This document shows positions 1 through 4,423 of a stretch of DNA of 8,085 bases, one piece after another (the stretch's first letter is position 1; every line of letters begins with the position of its first letter). Origin of the DNA: Planctomycetaceae bacterium (lineage in GTDB: Bacteria > Planctomycetota > Planctomycetia > Pirellulales > Thermoguttaceae); NCBI GenBank assembly GCA_031274045.1, contig JAISQS010000459.1, positions 1-8,085 on the forward strand. Direction: 5' to 3'. A program made the translations under genes and the position numbers. A model generated the notes under the pieces. It was not told the DNA's origin. It did not search any database and saw only the letters and a list, made by a program, of their open reading frames with translations.

Positions 1-136
1 TTTCTGTTGCACTTTCCCTGACCTCGCAGCCGGCGGATGTTATCCGTCATCGCGTCCGAAGGAGCCCGGACTTTCCTCCACTCAAACTTAATCGTACAAA
101 AAAGCCAAAGCAGCGACCGTCCGCCCCTCTACTCCA
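1..136 (-). ncRNA. rnpB: RNase P RNA, 5' portion (cut by window edge)
   Basis: This is the catalytic RNA of ribonuclease P, which removes 5' leaders from pre-tRNAs. Read on the minus strand, positions 78-61 give GAGGAAAGTCCGGGCTCC, the hallmark 5' strand of the P4 core. Positions 13-1 give AGTGCAACAGAAA, the conserved block seen in class A RNAs as AGUGCAACAGAG. Upstream, GGACGGTCGCTGC resembles the start of P2/P3 in Escherichia coli (CAGACAGUCGCCGC). A small hairpin, GGAT-AACA-ATCC-like, lies between the two core blocks. Family members are usually about 350-430 nt, so roughly the 3' two thirds lie beyond position 1. The 5' end is placed near 135-137 because a perfect -10 box sits 7 bp upstream. 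The gene is transcribed away from purL. The identification is firm; the exact 5' end is inferred. Confidence 0.93.
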
Positions 137-143
137 AAACGAG

Positions 144-172
144 ATTATAACCGATTTTTTTGAGAATACTAA
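144..172 (-). promoter_or_regulatory. Probable rnpB promoter (sigma-70 type)
   Basis: On the minus strand, 149-144 reads TATAAT, a perfect -10 box, about 7 bp upstream of the inferred RNA 5' end. At 17-bp spacing the -35 position (172-167) reads TTAGTA, only 3 of 6 matches to TTGACA. The upstream flank is an A/T-rich copy of the 43-bp element and could act like an UP element. The -10 call is strong; the -35 is weak. Confidence 0.7.
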
Positions 173-202
173 ACATACGAAAAATACAAAATAAACGAAA
201 AG
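155..202 (-). repeat. 43-bp element, copy A (facing rnpB)
   Basis: Read on the minus strand from 202 to 160, this is CTTTTCGTTTATTT, four variable bases, TTTTTCGT, eight mostly variable bases, then TATTCTCAA. It matches copy C at 36 of 43 positions and copy B at 32 of 43, both without gaps. Its end plus an A run (169-155) forms a perfect 15-bp inverted repeat with 248-262. The rnpB TATAAT box begins 10 bp downstream. Function unknown; a promoter-associated site or an interspersed repeat are both possible. Confidence 0.75.
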
Positions 203-214
203 AGTTGATGGTAA

Positions 215-257
215 AATTTCGTTTGTTTCGCATATTTTGTTTATTCCGTATTCTCAA
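215..257 (+). repeat. 43-bp element, copy B (facing purL)
   Basis: This is the second copy, in the opposite orientation to copy A, so the two face outward toward rnpB and purL. It keeps TTTCGTTT near the start and TATTCTCAA at the end, with the middle diverged (32 of 43 matches to copy A). A TATAAC box follows after 25 bp. That spacer appears to carry a 12-bp near-duplication (AAAAACATCTT then AAAAACTTGTG), which may explain why it is longer than at the other copies. Confidence 0.68.
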
Positions 258-275
258 AAAAACATCTTAAAAACT

Positions 276-290
276 TGTGTGGTATAACGA
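276..290 (+). promoter_or_regulatory. Promoter-like 15-mer TGTGTGGTATAACGA, copy 1
   Basis: The 15-mer TGTGTGGTATAACGA contains TGGTATAAC, which fits an extended -10 box (TGnTATAAT) with one mismatch. It recurs exactly at 3988-4002 upstream of rpoB, each time downstream of a 43-bp element. If it is a promoter, transcription would start near 295 and purL would have a leader of about 300 nt. No good -35 is present at 16-18 bp. Alternatively it is simply part of an interspersed repeat, or the start of a short frame reading MWYN. Confidence 0.4.
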
Positions 291-433
291 GGGTGGGATG
301 CCCGCGTTTCTGTCCGAATCTTTACGGCATTCACGAAAGTTATGTTTTATAGTAGAATCTTCACCGCAAAATTACACCGCAAATTCTATAACGAATATTT
401 ACCAACAAACAACGAATAATAAAATCAATGTTG

Positions 434-462
434 TTTACAGAATTTTGCAATACGTGTATTCT
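434..462 (+). promoter_or_regulatory. Alternative purL promoter candidate
   Basis: TTTACA at 434-439 (5 of 6 matches to TTGACA) is followed, after a 17-bp spacer, by TATTCT at 457-462 (4 of 6 matches to TATAAT). Transcription would start near 469, so the hexamer array would lie in the 5' leader of the purL mRNA. This is a consensus match in A/T-rich DNA, so chance is a real possibility. Confidence 0.3.
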
Positions 463-481
463 TTGTTCGCATTATTTTTTA

Positions 482-564
482 CTTTGCTTTTGCTTTTGCT
501 TTTGCTTTTGCTTTTGCTTTTACTTTTACTTTTACTTTTACTTTCACTTTCACTTTTACTTTTT
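482..564 (+). repeat. Hexanucleotide tandem array upstream of purL
   Basis: After a 5-base partial unit (CTTTG), the array has five CTTTTG units, four CTTTTA, two CTTTCA, one CTTTTA and one CTTTTT: about 13 hexamers, 83 bp, ending 37 bp before the purL ATG. The units are sorted into homogeneous blocks, which suggests stepwise slippage expansion. On the plus strand it is pyrimidine-rich and would give an unstructured C/U leader. Changes in copy number would not alter the purL frame, but could change leader length or promoter spacing. Confidence 0.95.
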
Positions 565-580
565 AATCTTATTCACAAAT

Positions 581-602
581 TTAACCATCAATTAACCACC
601 AA
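581..602 (+). repeat. 11-bp direct repeat abutting the purL start
   Basis: TTAACCATCAA (581-591) is followed directly by TTAACCACCAA (592-602), one mismatch in 11. The second unit supplies the A of the purL ATG. No Shine-Dalgarno sequence is present. The repeat also contains the in-frame TAA at 593-595 that rules out any longer purL start. It may be trivial duplication or an A/C-rich unstructured initiation region. Confidence 0.6.
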
Positions 603-3600
603 TGCTTTGGGAAATAGATGTTTTTCCGGCAGACACTCAGCCGGATGTACTCGGTGCCGCAATCGTTCACGACACAAACGATCTCGGCTTCACAAATAAA
701 ATTCAAGTCAAAACCGCATACGGATACCTCATCGAAGGAGATTTTGACGAATCACAAATTAAGTCGCTTGCAGAGAAGTTGCTTTCCGATCAGATTGTTG
801 AAAAAACTTTTGTCCAAGATTTAAGCAACAACACAAATAACCAGACTCATTCAACTCACACACAATCCGATTCTGTTTTGCATTCGGATTTGGTGTACGT
901 TTTGCCGAAGCCCGGCGTGACTGATTCTGTTGCGGAAAATGTTAAACGGGTAATGGCGGAATTTGGTCTTGTTCCTTTTGCGGTACGCACGTTTAAGAAG
1001 TATGAAATTGGCGGAGTTGGCGAGTCTGATTTGAAAATTATTGCGTCGAAGTTGCTCGCCAATGATGCGGTTGAGCAAGTTGTTTTTGGCAACTTGCCTT
1101 TTGACCGTCTGCAAATCAGCTCACAAAATTGCCGTCAACCTGACGATAACAAAAACGATAACACAACCGTCGATCTCGTGACAATTCCACTCCGAAGTAT
1201 GAACAAACAGCAACTCGTCTACTTGAGTCAAGAAGGTCAACTCCACCTCTCTCTTGACGAAATGCAAACCATCAAAACCGAATTTGAAAAATTACAACGC
1301 GACCCGACCGATATTGAGCTTGAGACTTTGGCGCAGACTTGGAGTGAGCATTGTTCTCATAAAACACTTGCAGGCAAGATTCGTTTTGTCCGTCAACATC
1401 CCGACGGCACCTCGTCCGTATTTCATTTTAACAACATGCTCAAAGAAACTATTTTCGCGGCAACCAAAGACTTGATGGCAACAAACCAGGCAGCGGCGGA
1501 TTTGTGCGTGAGCGTTTTTTCCGATAACGCCGGAATAGTTACATTTGACGACGAATACAATGTATGCTTCAAAGTCGAAACACATAATCATCCGTCTGCG
1601 CTTGAGCCGTATGGCGGTGCGAATACCGGTCTTGGCGGAGTGATTCGTGATCCGATGGGGACTGGGCTTGGGGCGAAGCCGATAGCTAGTACAGATGTTT
1701 TTTGTTTCGCGCCGCCGGATATTTTGCCGGAGGATGTGCCGGTCGGGGTGTTGCATCCGCGACGGGTTATGAAAGGGGTCGTTGCCGGTGTCCGCGATTA
1801 CGGAAATCGAATGGGAATACCAACCGTCAACGGCGCAGTCTGTTTTGATAAACGTTATCTCGGCAATCCGCTAGTGTTCTGCGGTAATGTCGGGATTTTG
1901 CCAAAAGATAAATCGTTCAAAGAACCTCGTGAAGGTGATTTAATTGTTGCTATCGGCGGTCGCACCGGACGCGACGGAATACACGGCGCAACTTTCAGCA
2001 GCGTAGAATTGACCGCCGAAAGCGAATCCGTTTCAGGCGGCGCGGTGCAGATCGGAAACGCCATCACGGAAAAAATGGTACTAGACGTAATGCTAAAAGC
2101 AAGAGACAAAAATCTCTACAACGCAGTCACAGATTGCGGCGCAGGAGGCTTCTCAAGTGCAGTCGGCGAAATGGGCGAAAATATCGGCGCGGAAGTAGAA
2201 TTGTCAAACGCACCGCTAAAATACGAAGGCTTAACATACACCGAAATATGGATTTCAGAAGCACAAGAACGAATGATCCTCGCCGTACCAAAAAATAAAT
2301 GGAACGAATTCAACGCACTTTGCGAATCTGAAGATGTCGAAGCAACCATCTTGGGAACATTCAACCCAACAGGTAAATTGATACTGAAATTTCACGGCAA
2401 AGAAGTCGCAAATATTGACATGAATTTTCTACACAAAGGTCGCCCGCCAATCATCCGTGAAGCAATTTATAAACAACCAGACTTATCATACAATAAAGCA
2501 ACAGATAAAATTTCTGCGGATAAAATTTCTGCGGATAAAGATTCTACAGATAAAGATTCTGTTGACAATATTATTTCGTGTGATTGTGCGGATTCGGGTT
2601 GTGATTCAAAACGTGTTGATTCGTGTTGTGATGCGAGTCGGTATTCGGATGATTTGTTGTGTTTGCTTGGGATGTTGAATGTTGCGAGTAAGCATTGGAT
2701 TATTCGTCAATACGATCACGAAGTTCAAGGCGGTAGTGTGATCAAGCCTCTTGTTGGTTTGTGCAATGATTCGCCGAGTGATGCGGCGGTGATACGTCCT
2801 CGTTTGGTTTCGCGTCGCGGTTTGGTGCTTTCTTGCGGGATAAATCCGTATATTGGTGATGTTGATGTATATAGTATGGCGGCATCGGTTATAGATGAGG
2901 CGATCCGCAACGCGATTTCGGTTGGTGCTGATTTATCGACGGTGGTTTTGTTGGATAATTTCTGTTGGGGCAACACGTCTAAACCGGAGACGCTCGGTAG
3001 TTTGGTTGAGGCGGCTTTGGCGTGTTATGATGTTGCGGTCGGTTTCGGGACTCCGTTCATTAGCGGCAAGGACAGCTTGAACAATGAATTTCGACCGGCG
3101 GGCAAAGAGCCGATTTCGATTCCGCCGACTCTGCTGATTTCGGCGATGGGTCAAATTGACGATGTTGCAAATTGCGTGACAATGGATTTGAAGCGGAGCG
3201 GGAGTTTTTTGTATCAAGTCGGCGAAACGCGCGAGGAGTTCGGCGGTTCTCATTTTGCCCTATTGCACGAAATAAAACGGGCGAAACCGCCAACACTCAA
3301 TATATCTGTCGCGAAAAAATTATATGTAACGTTGCATGAGGCGATAGAGAAACGTTTGGTGTTGAGTGTGCATGATTTGAGCGAGGGCGGTTTTGCGGTT
3401 GCGGTTTCGGAGATGTGTTTCGCGGGCGGATTCGGGGCGGAGTTGTTCGGTGAATTTGACGAGACAACTCTATTCAGCGAATCAAATAGTAGATTCATCG
3501 TAGAAGTCGACCCAAAAAACGCCAACGAATTTGAAAACCTCTTCAAAGGACAAATAATCAAAAAAATCGGAATCGTAACCAAAGAAACAACTCTAAAATT

Positions 3601-3676
3601 CGGCAATCTGTTCCAAATAGAAATAGACAAACTAAAATCCGCATGGCAATCTCCTCTCGATTGGACAAATAATTGA
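602..3676 (+). CDS. purL: Phosphoribosylformylglycinamidine synthase, PurS-PurL fusion
   Basis: This cytosolic enzyme of de novo purine synthesis makes FGAM from FGAR, ATP and glutamine-derived ammonia. Residues 1-75 and 94-170 look like two tandem PurS-like modules. Together they would supply the PurS dimer that small PurL enzymes need, much like the N-terminal domain of the long single-chain enzyme. The body follows: WSEHCSHK at 247-254, ETHNHPSA at 326-333 (nucleotide/Mg site region), TDCGAGGFS at 510-518, SGKDS at 821-825 and SVHDLSEGG at 922-930. No glutaminase domain is present, so a separate PurQ must supply ammonia. At 1024 residues it is longer than Bacillus PurL (about 740). Residues 635-680 form an odd low-complexity, cysteine-rich linker between the two body halves. 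The start is fixed by an in-frame TAA at 593-595. No Shine-Dalgarno is visible. Function is near certain; the double PurS assignment is from sequence pattern only. Confidence 0.96.
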   Translation: MLWEIDVFPADTQPDVLGAAIVHDTNDLGFTNKIQVKTAYGYLIEGDFDESQIKSLAEKLLSDQIVEKTFVQDLSNNTNNQTHSTHTQSDSVLHSDLVYVLPKPGVTDSVAENVKRVMAEFGLVPFAVRTFKKYEIGGVGESDLKIIASKLLANDAVEQVVFGNLPFDRLQISSQNCRQPDDNKNDNTTVDLVTIPLRSMNKQQLVYLSQEGQLHLSLDEMQTIKTEFEKLQRDPTDIELETLAQTWSEHCSHKTLAGKIRFVRQHPDGTSSVFHFNNMLKETIFAATKDLMATNQAAADLCVSVFSDNAGIVTFDDEYNVCFKVETHNHPSALEPYGGANTGLGGVIRDPMGTGLGAKPIASTDVFCFAPPDILPEDVPVGVLHPRRVMKGVVAGVRDYGNRMGIPTVNGAVCFDKRYLGNPLVFCGNVGILPKDKSFKEPREGDLIVAIGGRTGRDGIHGATFSSVELTAESESVSGGAVQIGNAITEKMVLDVMLKARDKNLYNAVTDCGAGGFSSAVGEMGENIGAEVELSNAPLKYEGLTYTEIWISEAQERMILAVPKNKWNEFNALCESEDVEATILGTFNPTGKLILKFHGKEVANIDMNFLHKGRPPIIREAIYKQPDLSYNKATDKISADKISADKDSTDKDSVDNIISCDCADSGCDSKRVDSCCDASRYSDDLLCLLGMLNVASKHWIIRQYDHEVQGGSVIKPLVGLCNDSPSDAAVIRPRLVSRRGLVLSCGINPYIGDVDVYSMAASVIDEAIRNAISVGADLSTVVLLDNFCWGNTSKPETLGSLVEAALACYDVAVGFGTPFISGKDSLNNEFRPAGKEPISIPPTLLISAMGQIDDVANCVTMDLKRSGSFLYQVGETREEFGGSHFALLHEIKRAKPPTLNISVAKKLYVTLHEAIEKRLVLSVHDLSEGGFAVAVSEMCFAGGFGAELFGEFDETTLFSESNSRFIVEVDPKNANEFENLFKGQIIKKIGIVTKETTLKFGNLFQIEIDKLKSAWQSPLDWTNN
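2504..2563 (+). repeat. 15-bp in-frame tandem repeat in purL (DKISA/DKDS units)
   Basis: Four 15-bp units encode DKISA, DKISA, DKDST and DKDSV (residues 635-654). The first two are identical at DNA level, so expansion looks recent. They are followed by a stretch with cysteines at 660, 662, 667, 675 and 676, then the more conserved second half of PurL. The site is between the two homologous halves of the enzyme, where an exposed linker could tolerate length change. Base composition flips from A+C-rich to G+T-rich immediately after the repeat. Confidence 0.9.
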
Positions 3677-3796
3677 GAATGATAATTCGTTGCGCAAATT
3701 TTTTGTAGTCGCGTGCAAAGGAACAACACAGAGAACGCAGAGATTTTGATTCTGAATGTATCAGTTTCTTCTTGCCTTTATACGCAACAGTATATT

Positions 3797-3922
3797 TTTT
3801 TAACGCGGAAAGCGCGGAAGTACGGAAAGCGCGGAAAATTTGTATAAAAATTCGTATTCCGCCTTTTCCGTATTTCCGTTTTTCCGCGCTTCCCGCGCTT
3901 CCCGCGCTTCCCGCGTTAAAAA
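3797..3922. repeat. Long inverted repeat built of 9-bp GCGGAA-type units
   Basis: The outer arms 3797-3817 and 3902-3922 pair at 20 of 21 positions; the outermost 12 bp (TTTTTAACGCGG and its complement) are perfect. The right arm contains three exact CCGCGCTTC units (3884-3910) plus a partial one. The left arm carries GCGGAAAGC and variants. The inner region, with CGGAA/TTCCG motifs, can pair imperfectly. It could be a bidirectional transcription barrier between purL and rpoB, or an interspersed palindromic repeat. It lacks a downstream T run in the purL direction, so a standard intrinsic terminator is doubtful. Confidence 0.85.
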
Positions 3923-3938
3923 TAATTTTTAGAAATTA

Positions 3939-3981
3939 CTTTTCGTTTATTTCATGTTTTTCGTCCGGTTCGTATTCTCAA
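3939..3981 (+). repeat. 43-bp element, copy C (facing rpoB)
   Basis: This is the third copy, pointing toward rpoB. It begins CTTTTCGTTTATTT, has TTTTTCGT in the middle and ends GTATTCTCAA. It matches copy A at 36 of 43 positions with no gaps, although the copies are 3.7 kb apart and inverted to each other. A TATAAC box begins 13 bp after its end. The rpoB ATG is about 440 bp downstream. Confidence 0.75.
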
Positions 3982-3987
3982 GAACGA

Positions 3988-4002
3988 TGTGTGGTATAAC
4001 GA
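3988..4002 (+). promoter_or_regulatory. Promoter-like 15-mer TGTGTGGTATAACGA, copy 2
   Basis: This is identical to 276-290 and includes the extended -10-like TGGTATAAC. As a promoter it would start transcription near 4007 and give rpoB a leader of about 415 nt containing the TGTCCCCCC pair. At 17-bp spacing the -35 position (GTATTC) is poor. It is as likely to be the conserved tail of the repeat element as a promoter in its own right. Confidence 0.4.
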
Positions 4003-4006
4003 TGGC

Positions 4007-4051
4007 TGTCCCCCCTTGCCTTGTTTATGCAGTATGCTAGAATGTCCCCCC
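4007..4051 (+). repeat. Paired TGTCCCCCC blocks
   Basis: TGTCCCCCC occurs at 4007-4015 and again at 4043-4051, 36 bp apart, standing out in an A/T-rich spacer. The intervening DNA has no repeat of its own that I can see. It could be a protein-binding pair, a short repeat scar, or part of the larger repeat beginning at copy C. Function unknown. Confidence 0.5.
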
Positions 4052-4295
4052 GTTTTTCACCTTCTATTTTATGAAGCGATAATATTGGTTACAGATTTGA
4101 GATGTTTGATGAAATTGACTCGCGCCGGTTGGAAGAGTATTGACAGATCGACTATTGGTTGAGAGGTTTAGTTGATTTGAGTGATTTGGCGGATGAGTTT
4201 TTTTGCTTTTTGCAATTGTGCGTGGTGTATTTGAGCCGGAAAGAAGGTTAATCAATACTGTCGTCGTCAGATAACATTTAAGGTTTCTGATGAAT

Positions 4296-4321
4296 TTTGC
4301 CAATAAAATTTGCCAACAAAA
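4296..4321 (+). repeat. 13-bp tandem repeat upstream of rpoB
   Basis: TTTGCCAATAAAA (4296-4308) is followed directly by TTTGCCAACAAAA (4309-4321), 12 of 13 identical. It lies about 50 bp upstream of the candidate rpoB -35. A 13-bp period does not match one helical turn exactly, so cooperative protein binding is only a guess. Confidence 0.6.
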
Positions 4322-4372
4322 TTTTTGAAGAACACTTCTTGTTGACTTATTGGTGTGTAATGAATCCCAACA

Positions 4373-4401
4373 TTAACGATTACGTAAAAACTACGTATAA
4401 A
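4373..4401 (+). promoter_or_regulatory. Candidate proximal rpoB promoter
   Basis: TTAACG (4373-4378, 4 of 6 matches to TTGACA) and TATAAA (4396-4401, 5 of 6 to TATAAT) are separated by 17 bp. Transcription would start near 4408 and give a leader of only about 16 nt. The palindrome TTACGTAA (4380-4387) and a second TACGTA (4392-4397) lie within the promoter, where a repressor could act. This is a prediction from consensus only. Confidence 0.38.
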
Positions 4402-4423
4402 CAAATTTACCAGTTTATTAAAT

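Larger units (their letters stand above)
137..601. other. Divergent rnpB-purL spacer without a convincing gene
   Basis: This 465-bp spacer is very A/T-rich and holds the rnpB promoter, two inverted copies of the 43-bp element, a promoter-like 15-mer, a hexamer array and a short direct repeat next to the purL start. The only long frame runs from GTG 277 through the hexamer array as poly-leucine and into purL in another frame. I judge it non-coding. Its first codons (MWYNEGGMPAF) do resemble those of a second short frame at 3989. I see no recognisable purine riboswitch or other known structured leader. Confidence 0.6.
3677..4423. other. purL-rpoB spacer, no convincing gene
   Basis: This 747-bp spacer contains a degenerate 9-bp pair (CACAGAGAA, CGCAGAGAT at 3727-3744), a long hairpin of 9-bp units, copy C of the 43-bp element, the second promoter-like 15-mer, two TGTCCCCCC blocks, a 13-bp tandem repeat and a candidate rpoB promoter. 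Short frames at 3989-4162 (57 codons, GTG start), 4102-4251 (interrupted by TGA at 4141) and 4064-4303 on the minus strand (79 codons) show no recognisable domain. I see no classic hairpin-plus-T-run terminator directly after purL. No rplJ or rplL, the usual neighbours upstream of rpoB, is present. Confidence 0.6.

Noticed and set aside
295..481. Purine riboswitch or other known leader before purL
   Set aside because: I could not find conserved core bases or a matching set of paired stems.
482..564. CRISPR-like array
   Set aside because: The units are contiguous 6-mers without spacers.
277..699. 140-codon plus-strand frame with a poly-leucine tract
   Set aside because: The leucines come from the hexamer array, and the frame runs into purL in a different frame. 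Only its first codons, shared with 3989, are of interest.
3677..3720. Intrinsic terminator for purL
   Set aside because: TTGCGCAA followed by ATTTTTT has no room for a loop and no stable stem.
3250..3729. 159-codon minus-strand frame overlapping the purL end
   Set aside because: It is antisense to conserved PurL sequence and is best explained as a shadow frame, as are the other antisense frames in purL and rpoB.
3772..3999. 75-codon plus-strand frame over the hairpin
   Set aside because: Its sequence (NAESAEVRKAR, LPALPALPAL) is simply the translation of the 9-bp repeats.
4064..4303. 79-codon minus-strand frame
   Set aside because: It has no recognisable domain, its content is low-complexity N/T/S-rich, and it lies across the likely rpoB upstream region.
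4342..4370. rpoB promoter using TTGACT at 4342
   Set aside because: The -35 match is good, but no -10-like hexamer occurs at 16-18 bp spacing.
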